NCBI GenBank assembly: GCA_019310725.1
Contig: JAFDDT010000002.1
Span: 1-47,776 of the forward strand
DNA from: Deltaproteobacteria bacterium
GTDB lineage: Bacteria > Desulfobacterota > DSM-4660 > Desulfatiglandales > B25-G16
Length of the DNA stretch: 47,776 nucleotides
Direction: 5' to 3'
In this document: piece by piece, positions 1-8,192 of the stretch
Layout: each line of letters starts with the position of its first letter
Numbering within the stretch: position 1 is the stretch's first letter
Notes under the pieces: model-generated
What the model saw: only the letters and a program-made list of their open reading frames with translations
Databases searched by the model: none
Told to the model about the DNA's origin: nothing
Made by a program: the position numbers and the translations under genes

Positions 1-98
1 TCTAATTCGTCTGTTCGAGAATGTATTTCATCCCAGAACACCTATAAAATGGGATTGGAAGTATGGGCAAAAGAAAAGGCAAAAACAGTCAAAGACAC

Positions 99-1019
99 CT
101 ATTTCAAGGGAAAGTTTACCTTACCTGCTGCATCTTTGCTCGCCCGCACTGTTAAGACTGCCGTATTTCCAGCATGCAGCACCTTGTCCGTGACGCTGCC
201 GAAGACCCACCGTGTGATACCCGATCGTCCATGAGTCGACATGGCTATGAGATCAATAGCGTTCGCCTCTGCATAGTCAATAATCTGGTCTGCAGGAGCC
301 CCTGAGCCCAATGCACTCGAAGTGCTGAGCCCTTTTTCTCGAACACCCTTTCCGACACCTTCGAGATAGGCCATGGCAGATGCTCTTCTGTGCTTCTCTT
401 CTTCCTCATACATGGCCGAGGACATGGTAGCGCCCTCAGCGGCTACCAGCACTATGTGTTTGAGTACTTGGTACAAGACGAGCTCTGCACCAAGCTCTTT
501 CGCCAGCCCCACTGCGTATGGAAGGGCGGCCTCTCCCACCTCTGAACCATCCAACGGCACCAAAATCCTCTTCACCAGGCTTCTCTGCTTAAGGGTTGTG
601 GCGTCGACTGGAGTCCTGATGAGCAACACCGGCTTGCCTGTGGCCCGAAGAACCTTGCTAGCAATGTTTCCCAAGAGCCATGGTCCTTGCCCCGTTCGAC
701 CCCGGCTTGCCATAGCTATCAGGTTCACGTTTCTTTCATCAGCGTATCGTAGAATCTCACTGGCAGGGCTGCCAACGAGGACCTCTATCCGCACCTTTGC
801 TTCTCTCTTAGCACCCCAGTCCTCAAGCTGTTGTTCCACCTGTTCCGCAATACGTTCCAGATAAAAGCGATAGAGGTTATCCCTGGTGTCAGCAGTGGGC
901 TCAGAAACGCTTACCAGAATAAGCTCTATCCCGATTTTGGCAGCAATCTCCGCTGCATAGGGAAGAACGATCTCCCCAGCGTTGGATCCATCTAATGGAA
1001 CTAGTATTCTCTTATACAT
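99..1019 (-). CDS. Tandem universal stress protein (two UspA domains)
   Basis: A 306-residue protein made of two Usp domains of about 150 residues, each opening with the typical strand 'RILVPLDGS' (residues 4 and about 150). The nucleotide-binding signature G-9x-G-[ST] is complete in the second domain (THGRSG...FGS). In the first domain it reads SRGRTG...LGN, so the final Ser/Thr is lost and ATP binding may be confined to one domain. No signal peptide or membrane segment is seen, so it is presumably cytoplasmic. The ATG is preceded by a strong Shine-Dalgarno (AAGGAGGGA). The gene is monocistronic as far as visible. Tandem Usp proteins are general stress/energy-limitation proteins; the specific role here is unknown. 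Confidence 0.93.
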   Translation of the reverse strand: MYKRILVPLDGSNAGEIVLPYAAEIAAKIGIELILVSVSEPTADTRDNLYRFYLERIAEQVEQQLEDWGAKREAKVRIEVLVGSPASEILRYADERNVNLIAMASRGRTGQGPWLLGNIASKVLRATGKPVLLIRTPVDATTLKQRSLVKRILVPLDGSEVGEAALPYAVGLAKELGAELVLYQVLKHIVLVAAEGATMSSAMYEEEEKHRRASAMAYLEGVGKGVREKGLSTSSALGSGAPADQIIDYAEANAIDLIAMSTHGRSGITRWVFGSVTDKVLHAGNTAVLTVRASKDAAGKVNFPLK

Positions 1020-1941
1020 GCCTGTCCCTCCTTAGTGCCTCGATTCGCAAATATAGTAACGTATTTTAACGAGTTAGCTCGGAGCAATTGCTCACTCCAT
1101 TCGGCCCGAGCCTTTCGGCGGTGAGCTCAAGGCCGATCTGCTCATGGCCGAGGGCAGCACTAAGTCCTGAGTAAACAAGTTCTTAATCGAACTTGAGAAT
1201 TGAAGGACTTACCTTGCCTCATGATAGATCAGTTTGGCTAGGTTTTGGACGCCTATCATGTTGAATTCTCACAATGCAACGGGGCTCAGAAAATCAGGCA
1301 AAGCATAGAAATAACCTATCTGCGTTCTCAGTGAACTCAAGCGATCGTGAGCGAAGTCGAAGGGGAACCCCGCACAGTGCGGGATCTACGCTTGGCTCCG
1401 ACGGGCGAGAGAACCTTTACGAGAGAACCTTTAATTGAACAATATGAATTACTCCCTAACCCGCAAACCAAAGCTTGGACCATAAGCCTAGCTGACGATT
1501 TAGGGTATTAATTAAAGCATAAAATAGCACATAATTCAAGGAGTTTTGGTTCGTTCTTCACTCTCACCCACTCTAAGCAGACCCTCGTATCTTTTCCACT
1601 GACTTCCGCTTATGGCTCTGCCTTGTTTGACCTATCGCATATGACAAAGCACCCATCCCCCTTGGCTTATCCCCTATCCCGTGGCTCACATCCCAAATCG
1701 CATATCCCATATTCCCTTCGCCTTTCTCTCCTGCCTGTGAGCCATAAGTTATCAGCTGTAAGCTGTTTTGCCCATCCCCTACATCGCCGTGCTCTTTTCT
1801 AGATAGTCTCATATGCTTTTTTTGTTGAACTCTTGGCATCATACCTCATATGATATGAAAGCGATTTCATCCTGCACTGACCTCACGAGAAATGAGGTCT
1901 CTATTGATGCACCGGGGCACAGAGCTAAAAGGCGGGAAAGC
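1020..1941. other. Long gene-free spacer of degenerate repeats
   Basis: About 920 bases separate the Usp gene from trmO. No convincing coding region is present: the longest minus-strand frame (1573-1842) reads through repetitive words such as CCCATATTCCC and GGCTTATCCCCTATCCC. The spacer holds a small G+C hairpin (CCCGCAC-A-GTGCGGG, 1369-1383) next to a GTGAGCGAAGTCGAAGG word (about 1347-1363), and a 14-bp tandem duplication at 1406-1433. A stretch around 1738-1770 (GTGAGCCATAAGTTATCAGC) belongs to another degenerate word family. No clear promoter was recognised. Confidence 0.6.
1406..1433. repeat. 14-bp perfect tandem duplication
   Basis: CGAGAGAACCTTTA occurs twice head to tail (1406-1419 and 1420-1433) in the spacer upstream of trmO. 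Replication slippage is the simplest origin. Confidence 0.85.
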
Positions 1942-2403
1942 ATGACTATTCTTGGAGGAGAGCTCGAACAGATCGGCGTGGTACATTCACCCTACCGAGA
2001 GCAAAAGGAGGCCCCATCCCAGGGAAGGCACACGAACGATGTGAGCACACTCGAAGTATTTAAATATTATGAGCCCGCCCTCCTGGATATTGAGCACTGC
2101 TCACACCTCATCGTGCTGTACTGGCAGGACAAGGCTAACAGAAGCGTGCTACAGACGCGCACCCCGTGGGCCCCTGAGATACACGGTGTATTTGCAGCGC
2201 GCTCACCCAATCGCCCCAACCCAGTAGGCCTTTGCGTAGTCGAGCTTATGGAGCGGAACGGTCTATTTCTCAAGGTCAAGGGCATGGATGCCCTTGATGG
2301 CTCGCCCCTGATAGACATCAAGCCCTACTCCTCACAGGTAGATTCGGTTCAAGACACGCACATCGGCTGGCACAAAAAGCGAGACCTCAGGCCGGAAAAG
2401 TGA
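1942..2403 (+). CDS. trmO: tRNA (N6-threonylcarbamoyladenosine37-N6)-methyltransferase, TrmO/TsaA family
   Basis: A 153-residue single-domain TsaA/TrmO protein, shorter than the E. coli enzyme of about 235 residues, which carries an extra C-terminal part. Recognisable family blocks are IGVVHSPYRE near the N-terminus, the APSQGR segment, RSPNRPNPVGL in the middle and DIKPY near the C-terminus. Family members use S-adenosylmethionine to methylate t6A37 of a threonine tRNA. The open frame extends upstream to 1813, but the ATG at 1942 fits the family N-terminus and the upstream frame is repeat-like, so 1942 was chosen. It converges on the flavoprotein gene that follows. Confidence 0.85.
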   Translation: MTILGGELEQIGVVHSPYREQKEAPSQGRHTNDVSTLEVFKYYEPALLDIEHCSHLIVLYWQDKANRSVLQTRTPWAPEIHGVFAARSPNRPNPVGLCVVELMERNGLFLKVKGMDALDGSPLIDIKPYSSQVDSVQDTHIGWHKKRDLRPEK

Positions 2404-2506
2404 GATTGGCAACGAGAGAAACCAGCCGAACCATCTTATCTGGAACGACTCTCAAAATATGTTCTCCCCTTGCTCTCCTTAACTCTTTACCTATGAGCTA
2501 TCCTTG

Positions 2507-2538
2507 CCCCGTGAAATGGGAGCCATATTTCACTGGGG
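2507..2538. terminator. Hairpin between convergent genes, possible bidirectional terminator
   Basis: CCCCGTGAAAT (2507-2517) and ATTTCACTGGGG (2527-2538) pair with one bulged base, forming an 11-bp stem with a 9-base loop. It lies between the stop of trmO (2403) and the stop of the convergent flavoprotein gene (2560). No clear T-tract follows on either strand, so termination is an inference from position. Confidence 0.45.
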
Positions 2539-2559
2539 AGCTGTCAGCCATGAGCTCAT

Positions 2560-4176
2560 CTATTCTTCCTGTTCAGCAATAGGTACAATGCGGACAACAT
2601 TCGGAAGTCCATTTTTCATCTGAACATGGATATGCTTCATCCAATTTCTGTCTTCCTCGGGGAAGTCACTACGATAGTGGGAACCCCTGCTCTCGGTCCT
2701 CGCCAGTGCCGAAGCGCTAATGGCTCTGCCGGTTAGGGCTGCGTTTCTGCACTCCATGATCGTCCACAACTCCCGGGGGTTGCCCGCCTGATACCCTTTG
2801 AGCTCGTCTAGAATTTCATCGATCCTTTTGATACCCTCCTTCAAGGATTGCTCAGAGCGAAGGATACCTGCCTTCTCCCAGAGAACCTGCCCCAATTCCC
2901 TCATGAGAAATCGAGTGTTGGGTGGTTTTGTGTGTTTTGCAGGCACAAGAGAGAACCTCTCCTGGGCAGTTGCGTGAGCCATGGCCCGGAAATCGGACAG
3001 GGCCAGGTTGGAAACAGCGTATTCAACAGCAGATCGGGCTGCCAAGGTGCCGAATACGAGCGAGCTGGACAGGGCATTACCTCCTATTCTGTTTGCCCCG
3101 TCAATACCACCCACCACCTCCCCACCTGCAAAAAGACCGGGCATAGATGTGCAACCCGACTCGTCGATGATCAGTCCCCCCATGTTATAGTGGCATGCGG
3201 GGGTAATCTTTATCGGCTCTGAGCCATAGGAAAATCTCCTTTTCAAAAGATCCCTCACTCTATCGCTGAGCGGGATCATGCCCTCCTCCGCTTTCTGCAT
3301 GTCCAAAAGGAGTGCCCCTTCGATTCCATTGCCCTGCGCTATTTCCATGAAAAGGGCCCGAGCGAGCCGATCTCGCGAGACCATGCCAATGCGTCTTCCA
3401 TAAAGGCCGTATTTCTCCTTCAGATCTTCGCCCAACCGGTTCGTGATCTTGCCTACATCTGCGAGCACAGACGGAATAATCATGCGGACGCGACCCGATC
3501 CGGCATAGGTGAGAGGATAAAACTGTACGAACTCCATGTCCATGAGTTCCAGGCCTGTTTCCATGCCCAGGATATACCCATCCCCTGTTATTCCTGGTGC
3601 ATTGTCATTTTGGGCATAGATCGCTCCGGCACCCCCTGTTGCGAGCAGAACAGCGCTCGCTGGAAATCCGTAGATCTCCCCGGTGCGCCTTTGAAACCCT
3701 GTGGCTCCATAACATGCCTGACCATCTGTAATCAAATCGGTGACCATGATTCCTTCCAAAAATTTTACACCCGCCCGTTGGCAAGCTTGAACAAGGGGGG
3801 AAGTGACTTCCGGGCCCCCGATAAGAGAAGAAGACCTGGTGGAAAATCCGGTGCTTCGAAACCTTCCCTTCATCCCCATCTCATGGAGTTGCTTTACCAT
3901 GGCCGGGGCCTCTTTGACTGCCGTAGCAACAAGAGACCGTACGTTCAGGCTCCTGCCGCCATGAAGTGTTTCTTCAATATGCGTCTCCACATCCCTACCC
4001 TGGCTTGGAAAAGTAAAAACTCCTCCAGCAAGGTAGGTGTTGTTAGCCTTTCCTGCAGGTGATTTTGACACTAGGAGTGCCCTTTTTCCTCTTTCTGAAA
4101 CCTCCAGCGCCGCCCTCAGTCCAGCTATGCCGCTTCCAATGATCAAAACGTCCGATTTGATAATATCCATATCCAT
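2560..4176 (-). CDS. FAD-dependent fumarate reductase / L-aspartate oxidase family flavoprotein
   Basis: A 538-residue flavoprotein. The N-terminal dinucleotide fold shows IIGSGIAGLRAA (residues about 11-22). The FAD/substrate blocks are LLATGGAGAIYAQND, SRDRLARALFMEI and HYNMGGLIIDESG, then GLFAGGEVVGGIDGANRIGGNAL. The C-terminal helical domain (LWTIMECRNAALTGRAI) and SHYRSDFPEED are also typical. The His that binds FAD covalently in SdhA/FrdA is absent (NTYLAGG at that place), which resembles NadB and other soluble members. No iron-sulfur or membrane-anchor subunit gene is adjacent. It could act as L-aspartate oxidase in NAD synthesis or as a fumarate-reductase-like oxidoreductase; no quinolinate synthase gene is near, so no symbol is assigned. 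Start: tandem ATGs at 4176 and 4170, weak SD. Confidence 0.85.
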   Translation of the reverse strand: MDMDIIKSDVLIIGSGIAGLRAALEVSERGKRALLVSKSPAGKANNTYLAGGVFTFPSQGRDVETHIEETLHGGRSLNVRSLVATAVKEAPAMVKQLHEMGMKGRFRSTGFSTRSSSLIGGPEVTSPLVQACQRAGVKFLEGIMVTDLITDGQACYGATGFQRRTGEIYGFPASAVLLATGGAGAIYAQNDNAPGITGDGYILGMETGLELMDMEFVQFYPLTYAGSGRVRMIIPSVLADVGKITNRLGEDLKEKYGLYGRRIGMVSRDRLARALFMEIAQGNGIEGALLLDMQKAEEGMIPLSDRVRDLLKRRFSYGSEPIKITPACHYNMGGLIIDESGCTSMPGLFAGGEVVGGIDGANRIGGNALSSSLVFGTLAARSAVEYAVSNLALSDFRAMAHATAQERFSLVPAKHTKPPNTRFLMRELGQVLWEKAGILRSEQSLKEGIKRIDEILDELKGYQAGNPRELWTIMECRNAALTGRAISASALARTESRGSHYRSDFPEEDRNWMKHIHVQMKNGLPNVVRIVPIAEQEE

Positions 4177-4384
4177 TTTTCCATTAATTTTGTTCCCATC
4201 AAGCGGTTATTGATTTCAGCTTTCGAAATGTTATCGAACCCTAATGGGTTTAAGCTTACCACAACCTTGGGCACAAGTCTTGGTGAACCTCCATCAGTGG
4301 AGGCAAAGGATGAAACTTTTTTTGCTTACCGTCTTGCTCGACCATGGCTAAGGTATCTAGATCTACTGTGCATCAAGCCGGGTT

Positions 4385-4806
4385 CTATCCTTGAGATTGC
4401 ATAAGGAGGTACGCGATCTCCTCTCTTTTGGGTAGTGGGTCTTGAGCCCCTTTCTTGGTCACAGTCATAGCACCGGCGGCGTTGGCAAAACTGATAGCGT
4501 CTTCCATGGGCAGCTCATCGGCCAACGCCAGGGCCAAAGCCCCGTTGAAGGCATCGCCCGCTGCCCTAGAATCTACTGCGGCCACGGAGAAAGCGGGAAA
4601 GGCTTGCACACGATCTCTTTGAACACAGCAGGCTCTTTTTCCCCCAGGGTGATGATCACGTGTGCCCGGCACCGGCTTCGAGAAGCTTGCTGGCAGCCCG
4701 ATTGGCGTCAGTCAGGTCCTCAGCCATGTCGCCGGTGAGTGTTCCAGCTTCTACCTCATTGGGGGTAAGGATGTCAACGAAACCGAAGATCGCTGTACTA
4801 GCTTAA
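4385..4806 (-). pseudogene. Ribokinase-like (PfkB family) relic with frameshifts
   Basis: Three minus-strand frames together spell the C-terminal half of a PfkB sugar kinase. About 4800-4675 reads VDILTPNEVEAGTLTGDMAE and then ASKLLEAGAGH. A second frame continues with VIITLGEKEPAVFKEIV before a stop. A third frame (4672-4385) gives AFSVAAVDSRAAGDAFNGAL and a normal ending (KKGAQDPLPKREEI). The catalytic-region motif with the base Asp (DSRAAGDAFNG) is intact, but at least two frameshifts and loss of the whole N-terminal half make it non-functional. The segment is a decayed remnant, probably of ribokinase or a close nucleoside/sugar kinase. Confidence 0.85.
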
Positions 4807-4993
4807 TGAAAATATCCCCATTACGAAAAGCCACATTGTAGCAATGGGTCAGAGAGAGCCAGAGGTCCCATCTGTTAACGATGGTGATCGGTTGTTGGTT
4901 GAATTTCTCCTCTGAAAGACGTCAGCCCTTGTGCCAATATTTCGACAGCTGATGAAATTTTGACAGAAAGAATAGAGTGATAGAGGCTAAGTA

Positions 4994-5027
4994 AAGCCCT
5001 GTTAAGAAAGGTATCCCAACAGGGCTT
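4994..5027. other. 10-bp perfect inverted repeat (stem-loop)
   Basis: AAGCCCTGTT (4994-5003) and AACAGGGCTT (5018-5027) are perfectly complementary with a 14-base loop. On the minus strand the structure would sit roughly 45-80 bases downstream of the start site predicted by the sigma-54 box at 5084-5099. No long T-tract follows on either strand, so it may be an RNA structure or a protein site rather than a strong terminator. Confidence 0.6.
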
Positions 5028-5083
5028 AAGGAGGAAAGAGTGAAGGAAAAAAATAGCTCCCAACCCCTTCAATAATTGACAAA

Positions 5084-5099
5084 AGCAATTGCTGTGCCA
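5084..5099 (-). promoter_or_regulatory. Consensus sigma-54 (-24/-12) promoter, orphan
   Basis: Minus-strand TGGCACAGCAATTGCT matches TGGCACR-N4-TTGCW at every position, with GG and GC exactly 12 bases apart. It points left toward the decayed ribokinase relic. It may be the surviving promoter of the lost gene or drive a non-coding transcript. Confidence 0.5.
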
Positions 5100-5276
5100 C
5101 ATTCACATTGATTTTGTGATTTAATGAACCACTGCTAGCCCATATTTGACTTCTTGACCAGATTCAGGACAGAGCTTAGGCCCCCCCTGTGCGACTATTG
5201 CAGAGCAAGGGCGAGCTCTCGCAAAAATAGGGTGTGACAGTCCCCAAGGAAAAACAGAGAAAATCAGAGAAAAATC

Positions 5277-5304
5277 TTGACAATTATTTTTTTAATTGTA
5301 AATT
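5277..5304 (+). promoter_or_regulatory. Sigma-70 type promoter of the DtxR regulator / feo genes
   Basis: TTGACA (5277-5282), a 16-base A/T-rich spacer, and TAAATT (5299-5304). The start of transcription would fall just upstream of or within the operator candidate at 5319-5336, about 40 bases before the regulator's ATG at 5351. Confidence 0.6.
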
Positions 5305-5318
5305 TAGAATCATTAAAC

Positions 5319-5336
5319 TTAGTTTTTTGAACCTAA
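5319..5336. promoter_or_regulatory. DtxR/IdeR-like operator candidate
   Basis: TTAGTTTTTTGAACCTAA has inverted ends (TTAG...CTAA) and resembles the DtxR consensus TTAGGTTAGGCTAACCTAA with one base fewer. It lies just downstream of the -10 box of the promoter of a DtxR-family gene, where bound regulator would block transcription. Autoregulation in response to iron (or manganese) is inferred from position and family. Confidence 0.45.
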
Positions 5337-5350
5337 AAAAGGTAGGGACT

Positions 5351-5899
5351 ATGAATAGCAAACAGGCTGCTGCCATTTCCACGGATAAACTTACACCAAC
5401 CATGGAAGATTATTTGGAGGCCATCTATAATCTTTCCCAGGAAAAGAAGGTTGTCAGGGTAAAGGATATTGCCAAAAGGCTTGGGGTTAAGATGCCCACG
5501 GTCACTAGTATGCTAAAGTCCCTCGGCGAGAGAGGCATGATTGACCATGAAAAATACGAATACCTCGAGCTTACCGGAAAGGGCTCTGATATCGGAAGTG
5601 AGATAGATCAAAGACATCAAACCCTCAAGGCATTTTTGACCGATATCTTAAAGATAGACCATGATCAGGCAGACAGCGATGCCTGCAAGATGGAACATGC
5701 TGTCAGTCCTGCTACGCTTGAAAGCATTGTGGAATTTATGGCATTTATCGAAAATTGTCCCAGGGGTGGAAATGACTGGTTAGAACTCTTCAATGAATAC
5801 AGGAAACATGGCGCTCCACGGGACAAGTGCCTGGAGAGAATGAAGCGGTTTGCTCACGAATACGATGCCAAGATAAAGGATATGGAAAGAGAAAGATGA
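5351..5899 (+). CDS. DtxR/MntR-family metal-dependent transcriptional regulator
   Basis: A 182-residue regulator. The N-terminal winged helix (LTPTMEDYLEAIYNLSQEKK, then VRVKDIAKRLGVKMPTVTSML) is the standard DtxR DNA-binding domain. It is followed by the dimerisation/metal-binding domain with RHQTLKAFLTDILKID, and by DACKMEHAVSP carrying the Cys/Glu/His ligand set. No SH3-like third domain is present, as in MntR-like and short IdeR-like members. The frame is open to 5234, but ATG 5351 follows a purine-rich SD and gives the standard family N-terminus. It precedes feoA by 63 bases in the same direction, so it very likely controls ferrous iron uptake. Confidence 0.9.
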   Translation: MNSKQAAAISTDKLTPTMEDYLEAIYNLSQEKKVVRVKDIAKRLGVKMPTVTSMLKSLGERGMIDHEKYEYLELTGKGSDIGSEIDQRHQTLKAFLTDILKIDHDQADSDACKMEHAVSPATLESIVEFMAFIENCPRGGNDWLELFNEYRKHGAPRDKCLERMKRFAHEYDAKIKDMERER

Positions 5900-5962
5900 T
5901 CCAATGACTTCTTTATGCAGCGTGAGGATGAGCGACCTGAAACTAGGAAAGGAATATGATTT

Positions 5963-6214
5963 ATGCCTCATAGAGACCTCATTACGTTGACTCGAATGCA
6001 AACGGGGCAGAGCGGTCAAGTGGCTGAAATTAGAGGCGGATTTGGCATGGTCGACCGTCTAAATGCTCTCGGTATTATCCCGGGAAAGAGAATAACCAAG
6101 ATCAGTTCTATGTTTGCACGAGGACCAGTAGCCATCGAGGTAGATAGGGGTCAGGTGGCTATAGGCTACGGCATGGCTAATAAGATAATCATTCAGCTAG
6201 ATCAAACAAGATGA
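5963..6214 (+). CDS. feoA: Ferrous iron transport protein FeoA
   Basis: An 83-residue SH3-like protein. It shows the FeoA pattern: LTRMQTGQSGQVAEIRGG, then LNALGIIPGKRI, then GPVAIEVDRGQVAIGYGMANKI. FeoA is a small cytoplasmic partner needed for FeoB-mediated Fe(II) uptake. Its stop overlaps the feoB start by four bases (ATGA), so the two are translationally coupled. It lies directly downstream of the DtxR-type regulator gene, consistent with a metal-controlled operon. Confidence 0.95.
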   Translation: MPHRDLITLTRMQTGQSGQVAEIRGGFGMVDRLNALGIIPGKRITKISSMFARGPVAIEVDRGQVAIGYGMANKIIIQLDQTR

Positions 6215-7920
6215 GGAAGATACTACTGGTAGGCAATCCCAATGTGGGCAAGAGTGTGCTGTTCTCCCGTCTGACCGGAGTGCATGCAACCGCCTCCAAT
6301 TATCCAGGCACGACAATAAGCTACACTCAAGGCTTTCTGAAACTGGGAGAAGAAAAGGTTGAGGTTATTGATGTGCCTGGAACCTATACCCTGGAGCCAA
6401 CCTCTGAAGCGGAGGACATAGCTCTCCAGATGCTCGACACAGGAGATATAGTCATAGATGTGGTTAATGCGACCAATATGGAGAGGAGCCTTTATTTGAC
6501 CTTGCAGCTCTTGGAGAAAGACACTCCAGTAATTGTGGCCCTGAATCTGTGGGATGACACTAAGCATCGTGGAATAGATATTGATTTGGACAAATTAAGG
6601 CAATTCTTAGGGGTACCGGTTATCCCTACGGTGGCGGTAAGTGGCGAGGGGATAAAGGACCTGGTGGAGCATATTCCAAAGGCTACATCACCGGACGCTC
6701 CCGTGCGCACTCGTGATGAGCGATGGGCTGCCATCGGCAGCATCATAGACCAGGTTCAGCATATTGAGCATCGCCATCACACGTGGCTTGAGCGTTTACA
6801 GGATGCCAGTGTCAAGCCACTCCCCGGGGGCATGATAGCTGTGGTTATTCTCATCTGTGCCTTTCTGGTAATCCGTTTCATTGGCGAAAGCCTCATTGGC
6901 TACGTGCTTGACCCCCTCTTTAACAACCTGTGGGCACCGGTAGTAATCTGGCTCAGCAATCTTATGGGTGGTAGTGGCTTCCTCCACGATATCGTGGTGG
7001 GCACAGCAGCCGGAGGCGAAGTGAACTTTGTTGAGTCCTTTGGACTGCTCACCAGTGGACTCTATGTCCCCTTTGCCATGGTCCTGCCTTATATTATATC
7101 TTTCTACCTCGTGCTTGGCCTGCTTGAGGACATAGGATACCTACCGAGACTGGCGGTTTTGATGGATACCATCATGCACTGGCTCGGATTACACGGATAT
7201 GCGATCATTCCTACTCTGCTGGGGCTTGGTTGCAATGTGCCGGCTGTTTTGGCTACCCGTATCCTGGAAAGTAAAAGAGAAAGGTTTATCGCCTCAACAC
7301 TGGTATCAATCGCAGTGCCCTGTGCTGCCTTACAGGCGATGATTTTCGGCTTGGTGGGTGAGCGGGGAGGCCAGTATGTCGCTATTGTGTACGGGAGCCT
7401 GTTTGTAGCCTGGGTTATTTTAGGGGTTATACTCAACCATGCGGCAAAAGGATTTAGCCCCGAACTCTTGATTGAGATACCGCCCTATCGTCTGCCGCCA
7501 TGGCGAATCGTACTGCAGAAGCTGTGGATGAGGGTCTATGGCTTCCTGGCAGAGGCTATCCCCATAATTCTGGGTGCTATTGTGGTAATAAATATGCTTT
7601 ATTCCCTGCGCGTATTTGATGCCATTGCCAGTTTTACGGCACCGGTAGTCACCGGGCTCCTGGGACTTCCCAAAGAAGCGGTAACATCTCTGATCATTGG
7701 CTTTCTGCGTAAAGATGTGGCTTTGGGCATGCTGGCTCCTCTCGCATTGACAGCCAAACAACTGGTGGTGGCCAGTGTAGTTCTGGCTATGTTCTTTCCG
7801 TGTATTGCTACCTTTGTTGTTCTCCTAAGGGAGCTTGGAGTGGTGTATTTGTTGAAATCAGCCGGGGTAATGATTCTGGCTGCTCTCATAACTGGTGGGG
7901 TGCTAAACCTCATTTTATAG
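6211..7920 (+). CDS. feoB: Ferrous iron transporter FeoB
   Basis: A 569-residue FeoB, shorter than the usual 700 or more. The N-terminal GTPase has G1 GNPNVGKS (residues 8-15), G3 DVPG (54-57) and G4 NLWD (112-115). Membrane segments begin near residue 208, so the helical GDI-like linker after the G domain is short. The membrane part carries the Gate motifs with conserved cysteines: GLGCNVPAVLATR, VPCAALQAMIFG and FFPCIATFVVLLRELG. It works in the inner membrane, importing Fe(II), with FeoA as partner. No FeoC gene follows; the 270 bases after the stop hold only very short frames. Confidence 0.96.
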   Translation: MRKILLVGNPNVGKSVLFSRLTGVHATASNYPGTTISYTQGFLKLGEEKVEVIDVPGTYTLEPTSEAEDIALQMLDTGDIVIDVVNATNMERSLYLTLQLLEKDTPVIVALNLWDDTKHRGIDIDLDKLRQFLGVPVIPTVAVSGEGIKDLVEHIPKATSPDAPVRTRDERWAAIGSIIDQVQHIEHRHHTWLERLQDASVKPLPGGMIAVVILICAFLVIRFIGESLIGYVLDPLFNNLWAPVVIWLSNLMGGSGFLHDIVVGTAAGGEVNFVESFGLLTSGLYVPFAMVLPYIISFYLVLGLLEDIGYLPRLAVLMDTIMHWLGLHGYAIIPTLLGLGCNVPAVLATRILESKRERFIASTLVSIAVPCAALQAMIFGLVGERGGQYVAIVYGSLFVAWVILGVILNHAAKGFSPELLIEIPPYRLPPWRIVLQKLWMRVYGFLAEAIPIILGAIVVINMLYSLRVFDAIASFTAPVVTGLLGLPKEAVTSLIIGFLRKDVALGMLAPLALTAKQLVVASVVLAMFFPCIATFVVLLRELGVVYLLKSAGVMILAALITGGVLNLIL

Positions 7921-8192
7921 GCAGAATTTTGATGACGAGCGGCTAAAATCCTCCCCTTTGTTACTTTTCCGGGGATAGAGTCCCTTATCTCTTGACATAA
8001 GAACCACAGAACTGAAAGCTCATGAATGAGTGAAACAACGGGCAGGATTGTTGGAAGGAGAAGATGGTGGCTGATGACTGATTTGCCCAAAGATTACACG
8101 GACATTGAAGTACGGATTCGTGATATGTAATAATAGAAGGGGAAAAGGATCATATTGCATTTGAGGAGCATTGCTAAGAGAGGAAAAGAAAA

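Larger units (their letters stand above)
4807..5276. other. Gene-free spacer upstream of the DtxR-type regulator
   Basis: About 470 bases with no supported gene. They contain a 10-bp stem-loop (4994-5027), a consensus sigma-54 site facing left (5084-5099) and a minimal plus-strand frame at 5040-5075. That frame is a GTG start 5 bases after AAGGAGG and encodes only 11 residues. The left part may include unrecognisable upstream residue of the ribokinase relic. Confidence 0.5.

Noticed and set aside
1573-1842. 89-residue minus-strand ORF
   Set aside because: Runs through degenerate repeat words (CCCATATTCCC and similar), no SD, no family resemblance; treated as chance frame in a repetitive spacer.
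2400-2582. 60-residue plus-strand ORF after trmO
   Set aside because: Contains the intergenic hairpin and repeat words, overlaps the 3' end of the flavoprotein gene, no SD.
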